64,000 nt of DNA from Loxodes magnus (lineage: Eukaryota > Ciliophora > Karyorelictea > Loxodida > Loxodidae), in NCBI GenBank assembly GCA_946699065.1, contig CAMPDV010000516.1, forward strand, positions 124,001 through 188,000, given 5' to 3'. The position numbers and the translations under genes were made by a program. Below, piece by piece: positions 1-11,822 of this stretch. Below the pieces are notes generated by a model. It had not been told where the DNA came from. It worked only from the letters and a program-made list of their open reading frames with translations, and did no database searches. How positions within the stretch are numbered: position 1 is the first letter of the stretch; every line of letters begins with the position of its first letter.

Positions 1-3000
1 AACATTCATTAAATTATTTAGAATAAGAACATTAACTTGTTTGGTTATCTTTTAATAATATTTAAATTTTACTCTTTTAGTTATAAAGCATTAGAGCAAA
101 TCATAGTATCATCTTATTTAAAAAAAGGGATTTATTAAAATAATAATAATAAGACTCAAATTTAGATAAAGAGAGTAAGTATAATTTTAAGAATAAGGAA
201 AATAATAATAGTAGAAGACTTCTTAACTAAAAGTATTCCTATTAATACATTAATTGTATACCTTTAATTTAATATAAATCTTAATTGGATTAAAGAAAGT
301 TTCCTATTTCAATTAAATTTAAAAATTACAGGAATAAGCTGAGAATAATAAAAATTTGAATACCTTCTAAACTTCACTTAAATCTTATCTTCATCTAAAC
401 TAACTGAGAAACTATTCCAAAATTTGAACTTGTGACTTAGAATAATAAATAAGAATAATTATGATAATTTTCAAATAAGAAAGCTTAAGTCATAAAATAA
501 TCAGAAGACACTAAATATTACAAAATAAAATCATAAGACTTTAAGGCTTACTGAAGTTATTGGAAATTATTTTTATTTAAAAGTGAAAAAGGAATTATTT
601 AGCAGAATATGTGTAAAATACTTTAAAATACCCGCTAAAATTAAAATCTAAGAAGTATAAAATAACCAAATAGGAAATATTATAATCAGATTGAATTTAG
701 AATTTGAGGATTCAGAAAAATTTTCGTAAAGATAAGAAATACCTCATTAAATAATTACAAAAGTGACAAAAAATAGATAAAATATGATTATTTAAGATCA
801 TAGAATGAGCTACAGCCTTCAGTTCAATAAATGGGAAGTGAAAAATAGAATTTAGAGAAAGATCTTTAGTGTAAAGAATAAGAAAAAAAGAAATAAAACT
901 CAAATAAAAGCATCTAAAAATAAATCTAGAAAGCCTACTTTTTAAGTCTAGTTAAATTTTTTTTACATACACTGAAAGAAAGGGATTGAAGAATTTTTAA
1001 CAATAATTTCACAAAATTATTTAAGATTTCTCAAGCTAAATTAGGAGATTATAAAACTAGCCTTTGAATCTTGCAAAAAGCTGAAGAAATTAAAAAAAGA
1101 TAAATGCCAGAATATAAATCTTTTAGTTAACTATATTTAAATTATTATTCTTAGCAGTCTTAAAAATATAAACTTTATAAATAATAGATAAAAGAAGCAC
1201 TAACTAATCTATAACTATTAAATGCATTTAATTATAAGGAAAAATCTATAGCAAAAATAATAAATTATTATAAACTAAATAAAGGAAACTAATAATAAAA
1301 TTAAATTTACAAATAATAGCATTAGTAAGTTTATATAAGTAATTTAGCTAAGGCTAAATAACTAATATTAAGAAGCTTAGTATTTTAAAAGTAACTAATA
1401 AATTAAATATTCCTTTCTTAAATTAATTTCAATCAATAGATATCTTATACTACTATTATTACTATGAATTTTATTACCATTTATTTATTTTACTTATAAA
1501 GCAATATTTCCCTTAAAATAATTGAATGAACTACATTAGCTGAAAATTATCTTAAAATATTAGAAAGACACAAAAGATTCTAAAAGAAAGTATACGAGTT
1601 ATTGTGTTTGATACACAGTTAAATAAATGATTAAAAGAATTATAGTGCTAAAAGTAATATAACAAGCATTGACAAATTTATTACCTCAAGTATTTAAATA
1701 ACAACTTAACTTTGGATATAATATAAGACTGAATAATAGAATCTACAAGTTTAAACTTGATTATTTATGTAGTTCACATAAATAATAATTTAAATACAAT
1801 TAAGCAAAACTTATAAGCTTAGAATAGAAAAAGAAAACTTAGAACATTAAACTAGAGTGGTGGTTATTATTTCTAAAGAAATAAAGTTTTCCTTTAATTT
1901 AAGCCTCTTGCTTCAAATTAAATATAGTAATATAACTAAATCACTTTAACTTTAATATTACTCCTTTAATTCACTTAAGATGTAAGCTATCTTAATAACT
2001 TTTTTAATTTTAGTTAATTTTAAAATTTGAAAGCCAAATAAAATGAATAATATTCAACTAAAACTAAAGAAACAGTAATCTATATCAAAATTAAAGACTA
2101 GTAAGTATTTAGAAAGTAAAGAAGAGATGAAAGTTGAGTCTTTCTATTTAAAATAACTAAATTGATACAATATTCTTATTATATAGCATATCTGATACTT
2201 CTACTATTAAAAAATACTAGGAAGGATTAATCTAAGTTAAAGAGCAATAGCTAATATAATTTTAGAAAATCAAGAGATATTTACAGCGTATCCACTTCTG
2301 ATTAATCAAAGATGAAATTATTTTTTATATTAAAAAAGAATCTCCTTAAAGGTGTTATATTTATAGTATTAAAGATTTGTGAAAAGAAACGAATTCTGGA
2401 ACTATCCTTCAATCAAAAAAATAAGTAAAGGTAAAAGGTGAAAAGGCCTTAAAATTTTAATCAGAGTAGAAAGATCAGTGACTTAAAGATGGATCAATCT
2501 TAGCAAATATTGAAATACGCCTGAAATTTTATCGAACTTGATTACGTTTTTAGAAAAATATAAATTTTCCACAACAATCAAAATTTCGAAAAATATAAGA
2601 CTTATTGCAAATACTAAATTAAACTGAGTCATATTTTTCTTAAAAAAGTAGAGTTTTCGCCTATCTTATAATTAAAATAAAGAATACAGTAAGTATTATA
2701 GACCCTAGAAAACTATCTATTTATTCTAGAACTTTTCAAACTTGTAGATCTTTAAAGTTCAAAAAGTTTAAATCAGTGGCAAGACGAAAAATAGCAGGTA
2801 TTAAATTTAAAAAACAATTAAGAACTTAAAAGCTGGTTCTAAGAGATAATTTATAACTTAGCAGCAAAATTTTAAATATCTTTAAAGAGAAATTAAAAAA
2901 GAAGATCTTTACCCTTTGCAAACTCGACTTCAAGTGTTCTTAATTCCTCATAAGTAGTTTTGGAATTTTTAAGATAATATATTAAGAACAGTTCTAATTA

Positions 3001-3900
3001 ATAAAATAGAGAAAGCATGATAAAGTAATAGATATAGAGATAGTAATGCTTGATTGGAAAAAGGATAAGTTTAAGCAAAACTTGTAAGCTTCTTTGGAAA
3101 TTCTGAAGAATTTAAAGAAAAGCAGATTCATGGGATTTGAGTGATAGGGAGAGGATTGATAGGTTGAAATAGTTAGCATGATTATTTTAGATTATTTGCC
3201 GACTGGAAATAATCACTAACAAATATGAAGAAAAAACCCTTTATTTTCTTAGTAAGCTTTAGAAACATCTGGATTGTTTATTTAGCATAAAAAAGAGATT
3301 TCCCTTTAATAAATATTTAATTGTCAGTAGCTTTATTAAACACTCAAAGATTAAAGCAAACAAAATTTGAATCTTTAACATTCAAGTTTAAACTTACGTT
3401 AAGATTATGTACATTAGCTATAAGAAGTTTTAATCGCTGATCCTTGAGAAACAAAATTTAGAAAATATTGCTAACTATAACAGATTAGACTCCAAATAAT
3501 TTTATCGGGCTTGGGAGTTTATCTATTAAAAGATCTGAAGCTTTACTCGATAAAAACATAAATGACTAAAAAATGTAATTTAGAGAGAAGTGTATGTTTC
3601 CTATTATATTGCTAGAAAATATAAACAGGTGCTCAGCTAACTATAAGAATATTCAGGCAAGGAAGAAACATGTCAATTAGTACAAATTTAGAAAAGACTG
3701 CAAAGAATCTAAGAGATTCTTAAGTTACAATATTTTGATCTAAATCAATTACACAAAAGGTTCATTTCAATTTATTTTAAGATTTAACAATAATTGGAGC
3801 AGTTTTTTTCCTACTTAGAATAAATTTTAAAGATCCCTTAGTCCGCTTAATTCAGAAATAACATAAATATCTTTCTTTAAAGAGGCTTGAATCATCTATC
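1..3900 (+). other. Unassigned coding-like stretch, enters from left edge
   Basis: The plus strand is strongly purine-rich across this stretch, as it is over the confident plus-strand genes of the window. Reading TAA/TAG as Gln and TGA as Trp gives long Lys/Gln/Asn-rich segments with globular patches, best between about 2380 and 3860 (for example the peptide DPRKLSIYSRTF near 2.7 kb). The best frame changes along the stretch, so short introns or decay are likely. No start, stop or family was recognised. The antisense reading gives Phe/Leu/Ile-rich pseudo-membrane segments, which I take as the mirror image of Lys/Asn-rich coding. It may be more than one gene. Confidence 0.35.
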
Positions 3901-4002
3901 TAAAGTAGAGAAAAAATTGCTTGATGGGGGTTTAAACAGTACAAAAAAGAGAACTATAATATATCTTTAATAGTGTTGCTTATCAAAAATCATATTAATA
4001 GT

Positions 4003-4531
4003 TCAGGTAATCATTTTAAAATAGTATATGAAAAATCTGTTGTGTACTAACATGACTATATCTTTTAATTCTCTACAATTCCAAGTGCACTAATTCTTTT
4101 GAGCAAATGAACTGGCTTTTCCTGTACGAAAATTTAACATTCCTTCTTTCGAGATTTCGTTTAGATCTGTAAAATTTATGAACATTCATTAATACAGCTC
4201 AACGTAAAAGTCTTATCGTAAAGTAGAGTTCTAGTTTAAGTGGAAGAAATTAGAATCCATATTTCCTACAATTCCAACAAATCTTTCTTCTTTTAATAGA
4301 GGGATTTTTATTGGCTGAATATCCGGTCCACATCCATAGAATCATTCAATGTAATATTTTTAAGAAATAGGCTTACAGTCAACTTAGCTCACTAGTTGAA
4401 TTTGGTTTCTATCTGTTTAATTCTGAAATTAGCTAATTGTGGATTTTCGTTTTTTAGTACTAAGGTGCTTGAAATAAGATGCTTGATTTTTCCTCAAGCT
4501 CATACTTGATGTTAAGGCTTGGCGTTTCCAT
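4003..4531 (-). CDS. Small hypothetical protein, three exons
   Basis: The start at 4531 (METPSLNIKYELEEKSS) follows an A-rich leader. Two GT..AG introns restore the frame: 4423-4460 (38 nt, ending TTTCAG) and 4315-4331 (17 nt). Exons 4461-4531, 4332-4422 and 4003-4314 total 474 nt, exactly 158 codons including the TGA at 4003-4005, which gives 157 residues. Internal TGA codons read as Trp. The protein is mixed charged and hydrophobic, with a Cys-x3-Cys-like patch (QCTWNCRELKD) near the C-terminus. No family was recognised. The gene converges on the plus-strand coding-like stretch to its left. Intron calls are inferred from frame and splice dinucleotides only. Confidence 0.55.
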
Positions 4532-4539
4532 TTTAAATA

Positions 4540-6300
4540 TTTTTAATTTATTAGTGCATGACTTATTTCTTGGTACTTAAGAAAGATTTATAATTTGTCT
4601 GTGATTATTTTAAGAGAATTTTTCTTTTTTAATATTTTTTATGATATAAATCAAAAAATTTATTTATTTAATTAATTCAAAAAATTGTAAATTTTGCTAT
4701 AAATTATAAATTTAAAAGAAAAAATAATTAATTATTTATAGATAGTTTGCTAATTTTATCTGCAAATCATTTTAGTTTCCTCATTAATATATTAGATGGA
4801 TTTGGTTAATCCAATTTTAGTTAATTTTCTTGTTTTTAAATGTAGATTTTTTTTAATTAAAGTCAACATTATCATTATAAATTCATGAGACTAATTTATA
4901 TGCAATAATTTTATTATTAGAAGTTTCTAGATTTTTCTAATTTTATTAATTTAGCAATTTTGCTTAAAACTATTTTAAATTATTTATTATAGTATTTAAT
5001 TTTTTTTATTTATTTAAAAATAATAATAATTAATATAAATTAACGTTTAATATTTTTTATAGAATCGCTATGATTAAAAAATATTTTTTCTTTTCTCCGT
5101 CTTTAAAATCAGAAATTTAATTACCTTATTATGCTTGAAATTGTTTCTGAAGCTGTAAGATAAAGAAATAGAGATATTCTATCTCTTTTGATAAATAACA
5201 CATCTGAATAAAGTTCTTTTAATAAATACTATTAATTTGTCGCATTCATATCATTTTGTGCTCATCAACTACTGCCAAATTAACGACATAAGAAGATAGG
5301 AAAACTTTGAGGTTAGGATTTCAGTTTCTAAGCAAAAATATTGAGTTATTGGAAGTTTTCGTACCGCTAGAGAGAACCTTCTAGTAATTTAGGCATTTCT
5401 TCCAAAAGGCCAACAAACCTTATTCTTGGTAGCATCTATTACGTAATACAGCATATACTGTACCAGATTATCTACTAGACTGTCCATTGGTTAATTGTCT
5501 ATTGCAAATATTAAAAATACTAGTTTATATATGCTTAAAATAAATTTGCTATATAAAATGAATAAAAACTATTTTAATATAAATAATAAATTTAATTATA
5601 ATATTAATTAAACATTTTAAATTTATCTCTACTATTATCATCTATCAAATTCTAAATTTTATACTATTTTGCTATTTGTCTAAATCCAATAATAGTCTAA
5701 GTAAACTCAAATGTTATTTTTGATTTATTATTTATTTATTAAAAATGATATAATAATGTATTAAAATTTTTATAGATATAAATTGCTAAATTAATTAAAT
5801 TGGATATGACTATGTCTTTTTTTGTTTTATTGATATTTATAATTTTAATTAAAAAAATATTTTATTTATTTTGATTAATTTATGTTTTTTAATAATTTAT
5901 TTAATAGCATTTTATTTAAAAAATTTAATTTAGTATAAATATTTCTGATTCTATAAAATAATATTTATTTAAAGATTTATTTAATAAATATATGTGCTAT
6001 AAAAATTAGTATTATGTTTTATTTGGTTTTCTTATAATTATTTAAATGCCATTTAAATACTTTGACAATTTTTATTTAGTTTAATTAGTGAAATGAATTT
6101 TAAACTTTTATCAATTGTTTTAAATTTTATTTATTTATAAATATTTATTATTTAAGTAAAGAAATTTATAATTATTTTAGTTTATAATTAAATAATAACT
6201 ATATAGTTTATTTAATTTAGTCATTTATTCTTTGGGATGCTTTAGCTTATTTTAAAATTACAAGATCCTAAAAAGTTTAAATTTAGATTTTTTTATTATT
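4540..6300. other. AT-rich spacer with one short coding-like patch
   Basis: Most of this stretch (4540-5040 and 5500-6300) is very AT-rich with long A/T runs, and I see no gene in it. The exception is a GC-richer patch around 5040-5490, listed separately. It lies between the three-exon minus gene and the 3' end of the retroelement remnant. Confidence 0.5.
5251..5487 (-). CDS. Possible small ORF or gene remnant
   Basis: A GC-richer patch in AT-rich spacer reads on the minus strand from ATG 5487 (MDSLVDNLVQYMLYYVIDAT) to a TGA at 5251-5253, about 78 residues with normal amino-acid variety (Cys, Trp, Pro, Gly and Arg all present). If that TGA is Trp, the frame runs on for about 60 codons of Lys/Ser-rich protein. 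It lies downstream of the gag/protease remnant and on the same strand, so it could be a fragment of that element, but no motif supports this. Confidence 0.35.
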
Positions 6301-6329
6301 TATATAAATTTATATTATAAGCTAAAACA

Positions 6330-7130
6330 GTTAATCATTTAAAATTCGGCTTCTATATCCTGTATTCTTAAAAATGCATACTCTTGAAATAAAGAATGGC
6401 AAAGAATTTCATTTTTCTGACATCCTAATTTATAAATTGAATTTTATATCAGAATCTGCTTTATCTTAAAATTATGTTTAAAACTGCTTAATTTATAATT
6501 ATAAAATTTGTCCTATATATTAAGCCTGGTTAAGTTGGTTATATTAATATAGATCTATTATTATATCTTTCCTTATATTTAGGTTCTTCACCATTTTCTG
6601 TTTTAATGATTTTGCTTTTATTATATATATCAACATAATTTTCTTCTTAAGTCTTATTAAAAATTGTTTTGGTTATTTATACATATATACACATCCTTAT
6701 TATCCATAGATATTTCAGATAATTTCCTATTATAATGTCTGCTTTTCCTATAGTTCTTTTATTCAACATTAGAATGTCGAAAACTGGAATTAAATATTCT
6801 AGGATAAATTTTTAATAAATCTCTATTGATTTTTATCTATTTTGAGATTATATCTTTCTAATAGTATCGTCTATAGACAGAAATTGAAGGTTTAATTTTC
6901 GCCTAATTTATCTAGTATCTGTTTGTATTTTTCAATTTATAATATTTGTTATTTCGATTATTATTGTGTATTTGATATTCTTTAATGCACTAATTGGCAA
7001 ACGACCCTCAAAATGATATAGGATAAATTAAGTTTAGCAATTTTCGAGGATTTTCACCTCTTCATGCTGGACACCAGATTGCTCCAGTGTTAAAAATAAA
7101 GTTTAGATGTCTCTACTCCTCTCTCCTAAC
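6330..7130 (-). pseudogene. Retroelement protease-like remnant downstream of gag
   Basis: Just after the gag zinc knuckle the coding signal moves to another minus-strand frame and continues to about 6330. Near 6.7 kb it reads FDILMLNKRTIGKADIIIG, which resembles the C-terminal strand of retropepsins (hydrophobic residues, then an IIG turn). The active-site region lies at the end of the gag frame as FIFNTGA, with Asn where retropepsins have the catalytic Asp. No reverse transcriptase or integrase motif was found downstream, where the sequence fades into AT-rich DNA. I infer a truncated, probably inactive element. The gag-to-protease frame change could be a programmed shift or decay. Confidence 0.4.
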
Positions 7131-7895
7131 ATTACTCTTGTCATTTCTGGATCTATCCTTATTTCTAATTAAATTTTCTCTTATTTGTCTCTACTACATT
7201 TGTTTTTTCTTCCTCTTCTGTGCTTGTATGGTTTTTTATTTATTCCTGTACTACGTCTTGAAATTTTGGAATTCCTTGCAGCGTCTTCATAAGTGTTCTG
7301 TCGAATTGCAGTAGTAACAATTCTTCACTACTTTTTGGAGTTTAACCTTAATCTTCCTATTGGTCTCTTCAATCATCATTGGATTTCCCCTTTGTTCATC
7401 TAATTTCTTTTCTAGTATTTCCAGTCTAATACTCAGATCAGATTGTTTCTGAAGCTAATTTTAGGATTAGCTACTCTGGTCTTAAGATATGTTTCAGAAA
7501 GCACTTAGTTCTCTTTCTTAGGACATAAGGCTGGATTCTATTCCTTCCGCTAGGTTGAGTTGTTCCATCAGTTTCTCATTGTCCTTTCTCAGTTTCCTAA
7601 CCTCTTCCTGGAGGTTTAGTACCACTCTGATGAGCTGTTCCATGCTCATCTGGCCAGAAGGATTGAACTTTGAGACCTCCTGGTGCAGAGCAGACTTCAT
7701 TTGCTATCTGGGCTTCTCTTCTGAGGTTGGAGTTATCTCATGTGTTGTCTTCTGAGCTTGTTTCTGTTCCTCTTCAGGTTGTTAGAATTAAGAAAAAGGT
7801 TAGGGCTAAGGGTAAGAAGACTATCCAAGATTGGATTCAGGTTTCCTCTCCAACTTTTTGGAGGTGGTGTAGAAACCTCTTTTGAATCCTTCCAT
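7062..7895 (-). CDS. Retroelement Gag-like protein with CCHC zinc knuckle
   Basis: One minus-strand frame runs from ATG 7895 (MEGFKRGFYTTSKK) to TGA 7062-7064, 277 residues, in DNA clearly richer in GC than its surroundings. Residues about 66-125 form a Lys/Glu/Leu coiled-coil-like segment. Residues 193-206 are a classic retroviral-type zinc knuckle, C-x2-C-x4-H-x4-C (CYYCNSTEHLWRRC), whose Trp is encoded by TGA. Near the C-terminus FIFNTGA resembles a retropepsin active site with Asp replaced by Asn. A damaged paralogue lies at 25450-26735 with the same start (M-x-G-F-K) and knuckle. Gag binds nucleic acid and forms the particle in LTR-type elements; a LINE ORF1 is the alternative. A divergent ORF starts 48 bp away. 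Confidence 0.75.
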
Positions 7896-7943
7896 TTTTT
7901 TATATAACAACCCTCAAAATTAAAGTTATTCTTGTTATATAAA

Positions 7944-9013
7944 ATGGTACCTAAGAAATAATTGATCTCTCCAGCAAAACCTAGTAACTCTTAACAGGAT
8001 GTGACCAACGATCTTTTTCTCCTTTAGATGTAGAATTAAGAATTAGCAAAAGCTATCAGAGTACTTTATTATCGAACTATGAATTATAAAATCTATGGAA
8101 ATTCTAAAATCGGAAAACTCTTATAAACGATAGGGACTAGATCTGAACATGTCTCTGTAGTAAATTTAAGGAAAAATTTCATAAAAAAAATAGATCGTAA
8201 AGGAAATTTAAAATTCCAGAAACTCATAAGTCAGAACAACCAAGACAAACCTTATAACTTAAAACAATAAATATAGAATAAATACTCCAACTTTAGCGAT
8301 AACTATCGATAAACATTGATACGAACAATTCTTAAATAATGCACTTATATTGGCATTATGATTGTTGAGGTATATGAGAAAGTAAATAATTGTATCCTTA
8401 AAGCAAATAGAATATTTTATTTATAGAACAATAGTAAAAGTAATACATATGATATAATAAGCTTAATTGATATTTATAAGTAAAAGACTAAAAACCAAAT
8501 ATAAAGCTAAAGATCTTAAATAAGTTTTAATCTTAACTTAAAATCTAGAAATTAGTTGATTTATTAAAATATTTAAGCTTCAGAAGATGATAAAATAAAG
8601 TTCTATTAATAATCTTTAAATAATTTTTCTTTTTATTACTTGGATAAAAATAAATGCTAGATAAAAAAGAACCTATATTGAGTAACTTATAGAAAGAATT
8701 AAAGGAAATAAAAATAAATAAGATTAAAATAGCTTAATATAAAATAGCTTTATAGAGACAAAATAAAAATAAGGAAGAATTGTTTATTTGTTTTTAAAGA
8801 CAAAAGAATAAAAAATTTATTTCATAAATGACATTATATTTCATGTTTAACTTATAAAAAATGATTAAATCTTAAAGTTTGATAAAGTAATCAAGGTAAA
8901 AAATAGTTGCTTAACCTTATTTTGATGAAATTAAATTAGCAAAAGTATGAGAATTAAAAATTATAAGATAGATGTATAAGTCAAAGATAAATAATTAGAA
9001 TAAAGTTTATTGA
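7944..9013 (+). CDS. Unassigned protein divergent from gag
   Basis: The plus strand from ATG 7944 (MVPKKQLISPAKPSNSQQ) reads as a well-mixed, basic protein with no in-frame TGA until 8679. A second plus frame takes over near 8654 (MLDKKEPILSNLQKELK) and reaches TGA 9011-9013. The overlap means either a short intron I could not place, a frameshift, or two ORFs. The protein is Lys/Gln/Asn-rich with helical stretches; no family was recognised. It starts 48 bp from the gag ATG on the other strand, and the second gag copy has the same head-to-head arrangement, so it may belong to the retroelement or share a bidirectional promoter with it. Confidence 0.5.
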
Positions 9014-9039
9014 CTTTTTCTAATCCTTTTTTAATTTAA

Positions 9040-10030
9040 ATCCAAATATTAAAATATAAAAAGTAGAATTTCAGATAAATGTTCCTTCTTCACTAAATCA
9101 AATTCCATTTTTCAGCGCGCAGATCGTAGCTATGCAGCCTACTATCAAAATTGAATTTTAAAAAAATTTGTGCTTAGAACTGGTTGATTATAATCACATT
9201 AGATATTCTAATTACATGGATATACTTCACCTTCTTTTAAAATGGATTTTAAATCAAAGATTAGGGTATCTAAATATTTCTTGTTCGCATATATGAGAAA
9301 ACCCTTTATTTGAGGAACAAAAATTGCGGAGTACAATCCTCCTTCAAGTAACTCAAACTGGCAAAATTTTAATTCATTCTTTATTATATCGTATTTCTAA
9401 ATATCCTTACGATAATATAATTATTAATTGTACCAACCAAATACATATATCTATTTATTATGCTAGTCACAACCAAAAAAATTAACTGGAATTTAAATAG
9501 ATTGGATTCCTGTAAAACTATTTTTGCTCATATTAAATACCTCACATTCTGCTATATGTTCTCATTCTCCTTAATCAATAGAAACAGACCCTGAAGTGAT
9601 ATAAATTAGTTTCCTTTTATTAAAATTTGTTTTATGAGTGCTTCTTGCGAATTTTATCTAATAATTTTCTGTTTTTTCTAGTGTATGTATATATTAAATC
9701 TTACACTCTGAAATCCTCCAGATATAACAATTGTCTCATTTTATATCTATTCTATGAAGGTTTCATTTAATTAATCTTTTTCAATATTAGTTACTTTCTA
9801 TCAAACTATTTAGTCTACAATGAATAAGTCTTCTTAATATTTGAAGGTTGTAAAATAGTTTGTATTAACTTAAAATATTTTACTGTAGCTAAATTAGGAA
9901 TAACTTCATACTTAGTTTCATCTATTCCAAACTTAGCGAAAAATTATTCTCTTTGATTCTATTTTTAGTATCTTAATAACTTCCTTAAGAATAAAATCTT
10001 AATTATACTTTTTTAATTTTCAGTTTCCAT
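9040..10030 (-). pseudogene. Kelch-like gene copy broken by frameshifts
   Basis: The start at 10030 (METENQKSIIKILFLRKLL) and the following text closely match the intact paralogue at 11823-12974 (LFLRKLLRxQKQ, KTNFNKxxLIYI, FFGCDQxNKQ). Keeping the homology requires three frame changes. One near the segment before ISGGF is a one-base loss relative to the paralogue, one follows it as a two-base gain, and one lies near the LHSYDL motif. None has a convincing GT..AG intron, so I call a decaying copy. It would encode a kelch-type beta-propeller fragment. It lies head-to-head with its paralogue, with another minus gene and a tRNA between them. Confidence 0.65.
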
Positions 10031-10385
10031 TTTATAATAAACTATTAACTAGAAAGCTTTTCTTTATATATTATTATAGCATTATTAAAAAAATAAAGGA
10101 TTTATTATTTCTTTATATAGCCTATTAAGTTTTTATATAACTACTATTTTTATGTCTGAAAGTTTTAATATTTAATGTATAAAAAACTTTATTTATAAGC
10201 ATATTTAATATTTTAGTAGTTAAGGTTCTTTAATAGTATTAAGATAGTTAAATTTAATTATGAAGCAAAGTTATTTAATTCTTCATCAAATACTTATATG
10301 ATTTATGTTAATCTAAGGAAATTAAACTAATTAGTGATTATTATAGTTTTATAGCTTAAATAGTTTGTATGATTTATTAAATATG

Positions 10386-10458
10386 GCCGAAATAGCTCAG
10401 TTGGGAGAGCGTTAGACTGAAGATCTAAAGGTCCCCGGTTCAATCCCGGGTTTCGGCA
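10386..10458 (+). tRNA. tRNA-Phe(GAA)
   Basis: A 73-nt cloverleaf with a perfect 7-bp acceptor stem (GCCGAAA/TTTCGGC), TAGCTCAGTTGGGAGAGC D-arm, anticodon GAA and a GGTTCAATCC T-arm, followed by a T run. An identical tRNA body lies at 15514-15586 with recognisably similar downstream flank. Confidence 0.97.
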
Positions 10459-10755
10459 TTTTAATTATTTTTCCTTTTAAGTATTAAAATATAAATTTAA
10501 ACAATAATTAGACTTTTAAACTATCCATTAAATTCCTCTCAGAAGAAACAGATATTAAAAGCTTATTTTAAATGTATCTAGGAATAACTAAAATAGAACC
10601 TACTATATATATCCTAATAAATGGAATTCTATAAAATAATTTAAAAGTGATACTAATATCTAGAATGGCATCTATAATTTTATAAGCAAATCAAAATAAA
10701 ATAAATTTTACCTGGATAATTTAGTTACTAAAATTAAGGTTTAGTTATTATCTTT

Positions 10756-11718
10756 TCAAATCCTTTTAATAAATTTCAGTTTCCTTAGTTTGAAATTCAT
10801 GTTTCTTATCTAATTATTAGATTTTAGATTATTAAAATAGTTCTAAATCTCATCAACTAAATTCTCTTACATTTGTCCAAGAAAATATTTCTATTTATTA
10901 TTATTTAAATCAGTTTGGTATCTTTATCCACTTACTAAGATTTAATTATATTTTAGTTAAGTAGTATCACTTTCTCTAAAACATCTCTTTTTTATATTCT
11001 TCATGTCTATTGTAAGATGTGAATATTAGTCTTTAATTGAAAATATTAAGGATACCTGATCACTTTATAATTTAAAAAATATAAACCTTTTAGCTTTTCT
11101 TCTTTATTCTCACAGTTTATATAAAATCTTAGAAACCCATTTCATACTTTTATCACTTAAGAATGTTTCATTTATAACCTTGCTTTATCTATTTTTTCTA
11201 AATTTATTTGCTGAAGATTATTTTGGTTTTTTAGTTCTCTTTTAAAAAGCAAAAATAAATAAAAACTAATTTTTAAGAAATATCATAGTGCTAAAGCTAT
11301 ATTATCATTATAAATTATAATGTTCAAACCTAATTTTATTTTCTTTGGTATTAATAGCTAGTTAGACTATATTAAAACGACTTTTTATTCTTTTTATTGA
11401 GAAATATAAATTTAATTTATATCAAACTAAGGTAATTCCTAGAGCCAAGTTAAAATTAATGCTTTCTTTTTTAAAACTTATGAATATATATCAAGTATAA
11501 ATTTTAAATTATCTGATTTTCTATTATAAGAGAGTTGTTATTTCTTTTAATTAGTCTTCATCTTTATTAAATTCTTGTTCACTAAAATACAAAATTGCTG
11601 TGCTATCTATTAATTTTTCGACTCTTTTTAAGAAAATTTTTTATAGTAAGCTTGATATTCTAAAACATAATCAAATTTTTTACTTTTTATAACTTATTAT
11701 AGCAGAGATATGTATCAT
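10756..11718 (-). CDS. Hypothetical protein, ~320 residues
   Basis: The plus strand is T-rich here, pointing to minus coding. From ATG 11718 (MIHISAIISYKKQK) one frame runs to TGA 10756-10758. It includes a convincing acidic stretch (KRVEKLIDSTAILYFSEQEF) and a Lys-rich C-terminal half. Four earlier in-frame TGA codons would be Trp. It starts 105 bp from the kelch-like gene at 11823 on the opposite strand, so the two may share a promoter region. No domain was recognised. The start could lie a little downstream if the first codons belong to a leader or intron. Confidence 0.5.
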
Positions 11719-11822
11719 AGCTCTTATTCTAAAATATCTATCTATATAACTATTATAAAATACTCAGTAATTTATATCTAAAGTTAATTCTAAGCTTCAA
11801 AGGTAATTTTTAAATAAATAAA

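Noticed and set aside
1-3180. A large multi-pass membrane protein on the minus strand
   Set aside because: The Phe/Leu/Ile-rich reading is what the antisense of Lys/Asn/Gln-rich coding DNA gives when every codon is sense; plus-strand purine bias favours plus coding.
7555-7885. Plus-strand frames over the gag region
   Set aside because: They are the complement of the minus-strand gag, which has a zinc knuckle and a paralogue.
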